NCBI RefSeq assembly: GCF_004011505.1
Contig: NZ_SAUN01000001.1
Span: forward strand, 8,769,501 to 8,833,500
Source of the DNA: Nonomuraea polychroma
Lineage (GTDB): Bacteria; Actinomycetota; Actinomycetes; Streptosporangiales; Streptosporangiaceae
DNA length: 64,000 bases
Direction: 5' to 3'
Shown: in pieces, positions 33,427-41,476 of the stretch
How positions within the stretch are numbered: position 1 is the first letter of the stretch
Layout: the number at the start of each line of letters is the position of its first letter
Notes under the pieces: model-generated
The model's input: only the letters and a program-made list of their open reading frames with translations
Databases searched by the model: none
Told to the model about the DNA's origin: nothing
Program-made: the position numbers and the translations under genes

Positions 33427-33746
33427 CGGAGGCATGCGAAGTCATCATCACTGCGCCAGACCCCACCTGGTTGGCCGACCTCACTCGCCGCCTTGTGGAG
33501 GACCGCCTTTGCGCATGCGGCCACAACATCCCCGAGATCCGCTCCATCTACCGGTGGAAAGGCAAGATCGAGGAAACGTCGGAAGCCCGCGTAGCACTCC
33601 ACACGCGCGCTTCGCTTGTCCCCGCCATCATCGAACGCGTCAAGGCCGAGCACCCCTACGAAGTGCCGTGCGTCATCGCGACACCCATCGCCGAGGGCAA
33701 CCCGGACTACCTCCGCTGGATCGAAGACGAGACGCGAACTCCGTAA
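33423..33746 (+). CDS. cutA: CutA1-like divalent-cation tolerance protein
   Basis: A 107-residue protein of the CutA1 trimeric family. Diagnostic segments: VEDRLCACGHNIPEIRSIYR, WKGKIEE, and HPYEVPCVIATPIAEGNPDY then LRWIEDE. CutA1 proteins form PII-like trimers of debated role, including metal binding. It overlaps the XRE gene by 4 bp (ATGA), so sensor and regulator may work as a pair inside the mobile element, which is unusual. Confidence 0.92.
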   Translation: MTEACEVIITAPDPTWLADLTRRLVEDRLCACGHNIPEIRSIYRWKGKIEETSEARVALHTRASLVPAIIERVKAEHPYEVPCVIATPIAEGNPDYLRWIEDETRTP

Positions 33747-34022
33747 CCGGATCTCCTGCCGAATTGCCATTGTGTGAATCAAGGCGGCGGCTACGCCGCC
33801 GCACCCGCGCGGCCCTCCCCGCGCTGCGCGTGCGGCCTGGGGGCCGTTCTCGCGCGGGAGCCGCGCGGGCAGAGGGGGGGCATAGTCGGCCAAGCTGATC
33901 ACATGGCAGGCAGTAACCCGAGCAAACCGGACGGGCCGGCGAAGGTCAGGACATGCCTCCGGCGGGGACTCAGCTCCGGGATGATCGCGAACGGTACCCA
34001 ACCGGATCAGTGGCTGAGGTGA

Positions 34023-34173
34023 GCCTGATCTTCCCGCCCGCCACGTCCAGGCAGAGCCCAGCAGATCAAGGCCATGGGGCCAAGGTCGTTCTTCCAGTGG
34101 GGAGCTCCAGCCTTGACCCCATGGCCTTGATCCGCTGCATTACATGTGGACGAGGCAGACGGGAAGATCAGGC
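34023..34173. repeat. nested inverted repeats near attR of element A
   Basis: Outer arms GCCTGATCTTCCCG (34023-34036) and its perfect complement (34160-34173) enclose inner 22-bp arms (34064-34085 and 34111-34132, one mismatch, core AAGGCCATGGGG). The whole could form a cruciform. It may be a replication or transfer locus or a recombinase site. The GC-rich stretch 33747-34022 holds no gene I can support. Confidence 0.7.
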
Positions 34174-34207
34174 AGGAGAGGAAGTAGAAGGTCCGCACCC
34201 CATGTCG

Positions 34208-34230
34208 TGACAGCCAAGCTGACAGCCGAG
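34208..34230. repeat. direct repeats next to attR, putative integrase arm sites
   Basis: TGACAGCCAAGC-TGACAGCCGAG, matching the pair at 26098-26120 on the other arm, 85 bp inside attR. Confidence 0.6.
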
Positions 34231-34314
34231 GCGACAATCGCCAGCGGATGCGGACGGACAACTACGGACCACCAAACGCCAGGTCCAAGCCGTCTAGCTT
34301 GTTCGCGTCCTCTT

Positions 34315-34359
34315 CTTTTAATCCGTAGGTTCCGGGTTCGAGCCCCGGGCGCCCTACCA
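34315..34359. repeat. att core copy 2 (A/B junction)
   Basis: 45 bp identical to the 3' part of tRNA-Lys, including CCA. It is attR for element A and attL for element B. Confidence 0.93.
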
Positions 34360-34747
34360 CTCTTGATCTCGGAATCGCCCTCTGAACTGGGCCTTTCCTC
34401 TGCCGTAGATGTTCGATCTTGTGCCGCTGAGCGCGACTGTGGACCGTCAGACGCCGCTGTCTCCGGACTATTCACGGACTGATCTTGGTTCCACTTGGCG
34501 AGCGTGTTCTCGATCCGTTCGTTGGCCGCAACCTCTTGCCCGTCTATGCATCTGGCGTAGACACGGAGCAGGATCTCTACGCCATGACCGGCTCGTCTGG
34601 CCACCTCAGGAGCCGGAACACCAGAGTTGAGCCACAACGTCACGCCGCCATGTCGAAGGTCGTACGGCCTACCCGCAAGTGGTGAGATCACTTGCGCAGG
34701 CATAAGAGCGTATTGCCGCGCCTCGGTCCAGACGGCCGAGCAGACGG
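34360..34747 (-). pseudogene. integrase of element B, C-terminal fragment
   Basis: The minus strand reads VWTEARQYALMPAQVISPLA, GRPYDLRHGGVTLWLNSGV, PAPEVARRAGHGVEILLRVY. H and R of the HxxR-like box (YDLRH), the GH motif and the catalytic Tyr are present. The frame stops upstream near 34750 where transporter DNA begins, so the N-terminal two thirds are lost. Downstream the frame runs straight through att copy 2 into element A, giving an artificial tail (APGARTRNLRIK) coded by the tRNA segment. It belongs to a different integrase subfamily from that of element A. Confidence 0.8.
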
Positions 34748-34784
34748 ACCGTCACCTCACCAACCGGGTCTACCGCCGATCGTT

Positions 34785-35168
34785 CTGTCAGCTTGCCAGC
34801 TCACCGCAGCCTCGGGACTACTCCTGACCACAACACCCTTCGGCGGACTCGCCCCCGTCAGCATCAGAATGGATACTCTGGTAGCGATCACCATTCTTGG
34901 GATCTTCGGCACAGGCTTCGCCTACGTCCTGAACTACCGAATCATTCAAGATGATGGTGCCGTAGTCGCTTCCGTAGTGACCTACCTGCTTCCAGCCATC
35001 GCGGTGATTCTCGGATGGGCGGTCCTGGCTGAGACCCCTCAGCCAACCGCCTTGGTTGGCATGCTGATTGTCCTGCTAGGCGTTGGACTGACCCGATGGC
35101 GGAAGACATCGCCAAAGAATGCAACCATGAGAGCAGAAAGAGGAAATGGTCCTTGGCTATCAAAATAA
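34785..35168 (+). pseudogene. EamA/DMT transporter, C-terminal fragment
   Basis: The plus frame encodes ACQLTAASGLLLTTTPFGG, VAITILGIFGTGFAYVLNYR, VASVVTYLLPAIAVILGWAV and PTALVGMLIVLLGVGLTR, the last three or four helices of an EamA-type 10-helix exporter. The first half is gone; an ATG at 34692 is in frame but precedes integrase-derived DNA. GC content is visibly lower than in the chromosome. Confidence 0.75.
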
Positions 35169-35638
35169 GCCACAAAACTAGACGCGCATTGTATCGCCCC
35201 CTCTTAGCCCTCGCCGTGCTCACAATCGCTCTTGGCGCAGGTCGGCTACTCTTCAACTTAGTCTTGGACAGAATGACAGAACAGGGAACACAATCTCTGG
35301 AGCGCTGCATCGCTGAGGCAAAGAAGGACAATGAAGCGCTACTGAGAGTTGCACGTGACCTTTTTCCAAAGGACAGCATCAGTAACATACACGACTTCGA
35401 TTCATGTGACTCCGCAGAAGGTGGAGGAGTAAGTCTCGATGTATTTTCCTCCACATAGAAAGAAGCTCTCGAAGGTTTTTATGCAGCAGGATGGTCTGCG
35501 GTTCCGCCCGGCGATCAGGCTTGCCAAGGCTGGGAATGCTTCGCCGGAGCCATGAAATCCATTGATGGACGAATGATGTATGTCCTCTTGACCCGCCAGG
35601 ACCAGAGCGAGATCGAAGCCACACTTGTCTACTGGTGA
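35096..35638 (+). pseudogene. membrane-anchored protein interrupted by an in-frame TAG
   Basis: One frame starts at ATG 35096, has a single membrane segment (PLLALAVLTIALGAGRLLF), then ERCIAEAKKDNEALLRVARD and FDSCDSAEGGGVSLDVFSST. It meets TAG at 35456-35458 and continues in the same frame for 59 codons (KEALEGFYAAGWSAVPPGDQ, ACQGWECFAGAM, MMYVLLTRQDQSEIEATLVY) to TGA 35638. The continuation has normal composition, so this is one gene with a nonsense mutation; the 120-residue product may still be made. A later start (about 35143) is possible. Confidence 0.7.
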
Positions 35639-35984
35639 GAACTTTCTCTACTGCTTCAAGGGCGCGCTCTCGCGCGCCGGAGAGCTGATCACCACACGTG
35701 GAAGGCGCAGCCACGCCGTACCGGGCCGAACATCGGAGCGCACGCGCATCGCGCGGAAGACCGGGGCGAGCGGGGAACGTCGGCGAGTGGGCTGCGGTCG
35801 CCGGCCCCGCTCTTACGCCTTGAGGGCGACGGCGGGGCCGGCACTGCGCCGGGCCGTACCCGCGTCGAGGTCCGCACGGGCCGCGCACCGTATCGCCGGA
35901 CGGGCCGGGCGCCGTACGGCGGGGGCCATCCCGCTCCGGGCGCACAGCCTTACCGAATCGTTGCGGAGCCGGATCAGATCCCAC
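35639..35984. other. very GC-rich gap in element B
   Basis: Several long open frames overlap here but none has gene-like composition; they look like GC-driven artefacts. The sharp rise in GC after the low-GC cargo suggests joined DNA of different origin. Confidence 0.4.
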
Positions 35985-36077
35985 GAAGATCACCCAGGGG
36001 GACACGGCCACGCTTCGCGCGGTGAGGCCCACGGGCCTCACCGATGATCAAGTTTATTGTCCCCCTGGCTGATCTTC
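35985..36077. repeat. nested inverted repeat in element B
   Basis: Arms GAAGATCACCCAGGGGGAC (35985-36003) and GTCCCCCTGGCTGATCTTC (36059-36077) match at 18 of 19 positions. Inside them is a perfect 10-bp hairpin, GGTGAGGCCC-AC-GGGCCTCACC (36021-36042). The right arm shares CTGATCTTCCC with the outer arm of the element A structure at 34023. Confidence 0.7.
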
Positions 36078-36679
36078 CCCATCAGATCCAGCGCCACCGC
36101 AACGATTCGTCAAAGCGGCACGCCCTCCACGGGATCGGCCCTTACGTCGTCGCCATAGCCGAAAGTCCAGGCGCGTGGAATCATGAGCGAGTGATCGCCA
36201 CAGACCCGGATACGAACCCCCAAAGGGAGAAGCCAGTCAGGAGCCTCATCCTCGCAGGCCTAGTAGGCGTCATCTTGCCTGCCATCCTCCTGATCTGGAC
36301 ATTTATATGGTCGGAACTGTTTCCTGAGCGTTGCAGCGAGTACACCGGTTGCCTGATCTACCTAGAAATGGCATGGGATCCCGGACGTTGGATCGCAGTT
36401 GCCCTTGCATGGCCACTGCTCCTCGTGTTGCGAATCCGACCAGCATGGATCATTGCCGGTGTTGCAACGCTGTACCTCACGGCGATATGGGAATATGCCA
36501 CAGCACAGGACAAGTGGCTCTTCTCGCTCGAGTCCATGATCCTCATTGTCTTCGGCGGAATCGTTGCCTATCCGAGCGCCGTCCTCACCACCTCAATCAA
36601 GGTGTCGTGGATCTGGCGTCTTCTCCCTACCGCGCTCTTCACCGTCCTGTTTCTGATGGGCTATGTTTCATCCAGCTAG
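36044..36679 (+). CDS. multi-pass membrane protein of unknown function
   Basis: Up to 211 residues with about five membrane helices: SLILAGLVGVILPAILLIWT, RWIAVALAWPLLLVLRI, AWIIAGVATLYLTAIWEYAT, SMILIVFGGIVAYPSAVL, LLPTALFTVLFLMGYV. The first 45 residues overlap the inverted repeat and look non-coding; a GTG near 36191 (VIATDPDTNPQREKP) is a better start. No family is recognised. It is the only apparently intact gene of element B. Confidence 0.55.
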   Translation: MIKFIVPLADLPHQIQRHRNDSSKRHALHGIGPYVVAIAESPGAWNHERVIATDPDTNPQREKPVRSLILAGLVGVILPAILLIWTFIWSELFPERCSEYTGCLIYLEMAWDPGRWIAVALAWPLLLVLRIRPAWIIAGVATLYLTAIWEYATAQDKWLFSLESMILIVFGGIVAYPSAVLTTSIKVSWIWRLLPTALFTVLFLMGYVSSS

Positions 36680-36777
36680 GAAGATCCGGACCATTCGCGG
36701 ACCAGAAATCATTTGCACACCCCAGCCTCAAGCGTTTATGCAGGTCGAACGGCACACACACGTCAAAGTCAGATCCG

Positions 36778-36821
36778 CTTTTAATCCGTAGGTTCCGGGT
36801 TCGAGCCCCGTGCGCCCTACC
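36778..36821. repeat. att core copy 3 (B/C junction)
   Basis: 44 bases matching the tRNA-Lys 3' end with one substitution (G to T at 36811) and loss of the final A of CCA. It is attR of element B and attL of element C. Confidence 0.92.
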
Positions 36822-36889
36822 TCAATGACCTGGGCGGACTCCCCGATCTCCATGATCAGAAGTCCGCCCGGTTGCATTTCCAGTTGCAG

Positions 36890-37692
36890 TTATCCCCAGA
36901 GTGCGCGGCCCATGCGGGCTGCTGCTTCGGTCGAGAGTGTCGCCGTGATGTGGGTGTAGCGCTTCGTCGTGGTCAGTTGTGAGTAGCCGAGGATTTCCTG
37001 AACGACGCTGATGTCCACGCCCTGTTCGATGAGGAGCGTCGCGGCGGTGTGGCGGGCGTCGTGGACGCGGGCGTCCTTGTCCACCTCGGTCAGGCGGAGA
37101 AGTTCCTTCCATTCGTCCCAGTCCTGACCGGGGTCGATGGGCCGTCCGTCCGGGTGGCACCAGACGAGGTCGTAGTCCTGCCAATGCTCCCCCGCGGCTT
37201 CCCGTTCGGCCTGCTGGGCTTCCTGGTGCAGCTTGAGGAGCGGGATCAGTGGGGGCGGGATCATCACCGTTCGCTTGCTCTTGCCCTTGGGCTTTACGAA
37301 GGTCCAGCCGCCTACTCGTTCCGGGCAGGAAGGCGCGTGCTTGGTGCAGTCGGGAGCACAGAACTTCTGTCCTTTCTTGTTGCACACGTGTTTGCGGCCG
37401 GAGGTGCGCTTGGCCTTGGGGCAGTCTTTCGGGCACGGGTAGCGGTGGAGTCGCTCGCCGCAGGCGTGCGGGTCCTTGCAACCGTGGCGGTAGCGCTGGT
37501 GCTTGATCTGCCAGAAGACGCGGATGACGCCTCGCTTGAGGTCCACGTACTTCCAGCGCAGGCCGAGCGCTTCACATTGCCGAAGACCGAGAGCGAGTGC
37601 CACGGACCAACGGGTTCCGTTTCTCTGGTGGTTGGCCACGTCCAGGACGTCTCGGGCCTCGCCCGCGTCCAGTGGTTCGATCTCGACGTCCT
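36890..37692 (-). pseudogene. integrase of element C, C-terminal part fused to a rep fragment
   Basis: The minus frame carries the catalytic domain of a zinc-finger-containing tyrosine recombinase: EIEPLDAGEARDVLDVANHQ, ALALGLRQCEALGLRWKYVD, then an insert with many Cys/His (HGCKDPHACGERLHRYPCPK, HVCNKKGQKFCAPDCTKHAP), and HDARHTAATLLIEQGVD, GYSQLTTTKRYTHI. R, HxxR and Tyr are present; GY replaces the usual GH. Near 37692 it joins rep-derived sequence (STRRRQD) in the same frame, so the arm- and core-binding domains are missing. The ORF continues upstream only as an out-of-frame shadow of rep. Confidence 0.8.
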
Positions 37693-38089
37693 GCCGCCGC
37701 CTGGTCGAGCGCGAACGCTTGGAGGCGGGCCCGGCCGAGGACGTTGCCGCGCATGCCTGCCGCGTTGATCTCTTCGTCCAGGCCCTCGATGACCGCATCC
37801 AGGTCAGTCGTGTCGCCGCCGGCCTTTTGGGCTTCGTCACGGTGGGCTTGGACGTCGGCGCGGAACTCGACCAGCCAGCGCTGTTCCTCGTTCGGCTCGT
37901 CGGGGATGATCGTTGGTTCCTCGTCGAGGTGCCAGCCTTCGCGGCATTGGGCCTTGCGCAGTTGCTTGTTGCGCTTAGCGCACGGCGGGCACTTGCTGTC
38001 CATCGGCGAGCCGCAGGGAACATCGATGATCTCCCACTGGCCGGTGTGGGTGTCGAGCCGTTTGAGCGGGACGGGCCGGATGCACACGC
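37693..38089 (-). pseudogene. Rep N-terminal fragment of element C
   Basis: The minus frame reads GVCIRPVPLKRLDTHTGQW, CGSPMDSKCPPCAKRNKQLR, KAQCREGWHLDEEPTIIPDE and GMRGNVLGRA, closely matching residues 31-150 of the element A Rep. A one-base slip near 37730 then puts the conserved STRRRQD in another frame. All catalytic parts (HUH and Tyr) are gone. The junction with the integrase lies right after STRRRQD. Confidence 0.8.
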
Positions 38090-38301
38090 CGTGGAGCTGG
38101 CGACCTGCCACGCCACCGCACAGATGTAGCCCTACGATCGCCACTGCATGGCCGGTCGCCGTACGTGCTTGGGCGCGATCGAAGGTCCGGGGCTTCCTTC
38201 CTCAGCCCCGACCCACCGGATAACGTGTGTCTCTCTGTGTGGCCCGAGCCCAGGCGGATCGCTGGTGGACGATCAGGCCTGCACGAGCGTACGGGCTGGC
38301 C

Positions 38302-38946
38302 TCATTCCAGGTTGGAGCCCAGGAGAAGGCCGTGGAGATCCCAGCCTGTCGGAATAGGCCTGTCATCCGGATAGTCGATCACCTGTAGCGAGGCCTCGTC
38401 GTAGAGGCTGTACGTCGTGATGTCGTCACCTTGGGCCACGATGACAAGACGTGCGCCCAGTCGCCAGACCGCATGTTGCCATTCCGAGTCGTCGTTCCAG
38501 CCATCATCGATCACATTCGGCGCGCCCAAGCGTTGCGCTACAGTCCTGTGTCCCTCTTCCCAGACGCCCCTGAACCGGGTCCGGTCGGCTGTGCGATCGA
38601 TTCGCCAGATGTCCGAGGGGATGTGCTGGGGAAAGTCGATCAGGTCGGGGTCTGGGTCGGGATCCCAGATATCGTCAGGCTCGTAAAAGAGGGCGAAGCC
38701 CACGGAGAATCCTCTTACCCGAGTGCTCTCGCCGTTGATGATGACTCCGACGTTCCACTCTCCCGCAGGCACCATGGGCCACTCTTCATCGTCGAGGATT
38801 TGCTTGGCGAGAGAGCCGCCTTCCGGGGGTGGCCATCCGGTCTGTTGCCAAGTTTGATCGAGTGCCTCGCGGTTCCATGGGCTTCTGGCCAGGTTGATCA
38901 CAGTGTCCACGAGAGCAAGGCCGATGGGATGCCATGCCAACGCCAT
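38302..38946 (-). CDS. hypothetical protein, element C cargo
   Basis: A 214-residue soluble protein with many tryptophans and acidic residues: ALAWHPIGLALVDTVINLAR, EWPMVPAGEWNVGVIINGES, YEPDDIWDPDPDPDLIDFPQ, LGARLVIVAQGDDITTYSL. ATG 38946 follows GAGGGGCACCCACC and gives a natural N-terminus; a 43-residue upstream extension is Pro-rich and unlikely. I do not recognise the family; a toxin-immunity or accessory role is only a guess from its position. Confidence 0.6.
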   Translation of the reverse strand: MALAWHPIGLALVDTVINLARSPWNREALDQTWQQTGWPPPEGGSLAKQILDDEEWPMVPAGEWNVGVIINGESTRVRGFSVGFALFYEPDDIWDPDPDPDLIDFPQHIPSDIWRIDRTADRTRFRGVWEEGHRTVAQRLGAPNVIDDGWNDDSEWQHAVWRLGARLVIVAQGDDITTYSLYDEASLQVIDYPDDRPIPTGWDLHGLLLGSNLE

Positions 38947-39188
38947 GGTGGGTGCCCCTCTAACAGATCGTTTCGACGGCTTGGGGCAAGCTACGGCCCA
39001 TACCGGCGGAACTGCAAGCCCAGTGGCCGGCGGTGGAATTGGCGGGCTTGGGGAGCCACCTTGGGAGCCACCCAAACGGACGATCTTGAACTGCGGGGAA
39101 CGAAAACGAACGACGAGAAAGCCAACGGACGAGGTTATCGCGGCAGGTGCCTGTTCGCTCCTCCTGATGTACGTGCGTTCGGTAGCTC

Positions 39189-39503
39189 TCAGAGGTCGGT
39201 GATCAGCTCAACCCAGGTGTCGTTGGGATCGTCGGGGTTGATCGCCGGGTCGATCGTCGCCGCGGCCTTGATGAAGGTCCGTTCGCAAGCCTCGATGCGC
39301 TCGTAGTGGGCTTCGTGCTCCTCGATGGGCCTGATGCCTGCTGGTTCTTGTTCGTAGAGCTCCCGGAGCAGCTGGACTGCAGCGCGCCAGCGCCATGCCA
39401 GTTCCACCAGGCAGGACAGCGAAGTGTTGATGAAGATGACCGACGGGGCGTAGAAGCCTGCGTAGTGGTCACGTAGATCTGGGTGCAGGTCCTCGACGGT
39501 CAA
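39189..39503 (-). CDS. SUKH-like immunity protein, probably a C-terminal fragment
   Basis: A 104-residue ORF: YAPSVIFINTSLSCLVELAW, RWRAAVQLLRELYE, then HYERIEACERTFIKAAATID and DTWVELITDL. The pattern (a strand ending in N-T-S-L, a long helix, D-P...W at the end) resembles the C-terminal half of SUKH-4-type immunity proteins. The N-terminal half is not found upstream, so it may be truncated by att copy 4, which lies 44 bp away. Confidence 0.5.
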   Translation of the reverse strand: MTVEDLHPDLRDHYAGFYAPSVIFINTSLSCLVELAWRWRAAVQLLRELYEQEPAGIRPIEEHEAHYERIEACERTFIKAAATIDPAINPDDPNDTWVELITDL

Positions 39504-39546
39504 AGGCGCCTTGCGCAGGCCCAGGATCCGGCCGTCGCCGGCGACC

Positions 39547-39591
39547 GCCTTTCAATCCGTAGGTTCCGGGTTCGAGCCCCGGGCGCCCTAC
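39547..39591. repeat. att core copy 4 (C/D junction)
   Basis: 45 bases matching the tRNA-Lys 3' end with one substitution (T to C at 39551). It is attR of element C and the apparent attL of a further element D, whose far end is not recognisable in the window. Confidence 0.9.
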
Positions 39592-39666
39592 CACTCTCCA
39601 CCTGCGGTTTCCCGCGATTCTGTAGTCGAGTCGTCTGATCGTGAGTCACGGTGGGACACATGTGAG

Positions 39667-40819
39667 TCACGTACCAGGGCGAGCGTTGTTCACCTTACGT
39701 GCGGTCTTACGAGCTGCCTTGAGGACCAGCCGGGCGGTGGTCCGGGCGCTGTCGTGATACAGCTGCGGTAGCACCGGACCAGTTTGTGGAACCGGTAGCT
39801 GAGGTAGTCGGGATCGATCGCCTCGCCGTTCTCGCGGGTGAACATCGGGGCTGACGGCGACCAATCGGTGCCCAGTTCACCGCGCTGGGCTCGTTCGTGG
39901 CGGTGCAGCAGCCGGAGGGTGCCGAGGTCCAGAGCGATACCACGCTGACTGGAGGCGCTCTTCGGCGGGCACGGGAACAGGCCATGGTCGGTGTGCACGA
40001 GCTGGCAGGCAATGGTGAGTTCGCGCCGGTCGGTGTCGAGATCGATCCAGCGCAGGCCGGCCACCTCGGCGCGCCGCAGACCGTGCAGAGCGATCAACCA
40101 CCACAGCGCAACAGCCGGTCGTCACGAACGAAGGCGAGGAACTCGGTCAATTGCTCGACTGTCCACACCGCCGCAGCGGGGCGCTCGCCGGTGCGCCTCC
40201 ACGCGGCCACCCGCCGTGGGGTCCACACCATTGGGTGGACATGGCGTGGCGACGGTAGCCGTAGTCCCCGAGCCGGGTTGTCACGGATTACGTCTTCCCG
40301 GACGGCTTCGTTCAACGCGGCCCGCAGCGTCGCGCGAATCCTTTCCAGGGTGGCCGCGCTGATCGGCTTGCCGTAGCGGGTGCGGCGCCTGGCCACAGCG
40401 GAGAACATCCTCACGACGTGCCGCCTCGACAGCCTGCGAAGCGGGATCAGGCCGAGGTACGGGATAAGAAACAGCCGGACGTGGTCACGGTATGCCTTGT
40501 ACGTGGTCGGCCGGATCCGCTGCTCAACCACCGACAACCAATAGCGCAGCCACTGGGCGACGGTGCAGTACCCGGTCACGGGCGCCGCCTCCAGCGCCTG
40601 AGCGAGATCGCGGGCGGCCTGCTGCTCCGCCTCGGCCGTGGGGAAACCGCCACGGCGCAGTCGTTGCCGCCGTCCGGACACGTCCGTCACCTGGACGGCG
40701 AAATACCAGCTGCCGTGGGTGGGATCCGCCAGCCGGACGCAGCGGTTTCCCAGCCGCTTCCTGTCACCGTGTCTGCACAGCCACAACGCCGATACACCAC
40801 ATAGCGATCTTGAACGCAT
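39667..40819 (-). pseudogene. integrase of element D, frameshifted and lacking its catalytic core
   Basis: The N-terminal part (from 40819) reads RCVRLADPTHGSWYFAVQV, TVAQWLRYWLSVVEQRIRPT, then RIRATLRAALNEAVREDVIR. Near 40097 the frame shifts; the next piece is ALHGLRRAEVAGLRWIDLDT with the first catalytic Arg. After YLSYRFHKLV a deletion joins directly to VLPQLYHDSARTTARLVLKA, the usual C-terminus. The HxxR box, GH motif and Tyr are therefore missing, so it cannot recombine DNA. A fourth, distinct integrase at this tRNA. Confidence 0.85.
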
Positions 40820-41361
40820 GCCTCAGCGCTGCCGAACGCGAGCACGTCCGCACCCGCCTGACCGATGCCGAGGCAGGATCGCTGGTACTCCTGGCCATCG
40901 ACAAGGTCGCAGGCGAGGGATTCGACCTGCCCCGGCTGGACGCCCTGTTCCTCGCGATGCCGATCTCGTTCAAAGGGAAGGTGATCCAGCACGTCGGCCG
41001 GATCATGCGAGAAGCCGCCGCCAAGCACGACGTCGAGGTCCACGACTATCTGGACGCACAAGTCCCACAGTTGGAGCGCATGTACGGCAACCGACGCCGC
41101 ACCCTCACCCGCCTCGGCTTCACCACCACAACATCCGGCTCAGATGAGCACCCACCGACCACCGACGCTCCCCCGCGCCCTTCCCCGCCAAGGACACCAG
41201 CAGAGATCGCACGGCCAAGCGACCTGCAGCCGACCGCATCGCAGGTGCGCGCGTGGGCTCGCGAACAGGGATTCCCGGTCGCTGACCGCGGCAGACTTCG
41301 CCCCGAGATCTGGGAAGCCTGGCATGCCGCGGCCGGCAGCACACCCGAGGAGAACCCCTGA
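40820..41361 (+). pseudogene. SF2 helicase C-terminal fragment with an Lsr2-like DNA-binding tail
   Basis: The plus frame carries helicase motifs V and VI: LLAIDKVAGEGFDLPRLDAL and GKVIQHVGRIMREAAA, then HDYLDAQVPQLERMYGNRRR. The layout recalls the helicase half of primase-helicase proteins named TOTE conflict systems; that comparison is from memory. A Pro-rich linker leads to TASQVRAWAREQGFPVADRG and RLRPEIWEAWHAAAG, which matches the C-terminal DNA-binding domain of Lsr2. The N-terminal RecA lobe and any primase are absent because the integrase D gene begins there. Residual function is unlikely. Confidence 0.7.
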
Positions 41362-41476
41362 CTCGACGAGCACCTTGTGACGCGGAAGGATGCTGCCCAT
41401 CGACGCGAGTAAGGCTCGGCCACCAGTTACGCGGAAAGTGCAACACAGGCGCCGTGACGGAGGGAGTCGAGCGACG

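Noticed and set aside
34315..34359. Additional tRNA-Lys genes at the att copies
   Set aside because: Copies at 34315, 36778 and 39547 contain only the anticodon-loop-to-CCA half and lack the acceptor 5' strand and D-arm.
35625..36047. Long plus-strand ORF of about 140 codons in element B
   Set aside because: Its composition is Arg/Ala/Gly-rich with no domain, it overlaps equally long antisense frames, and it spans an inverted repeat; GC content explains it.
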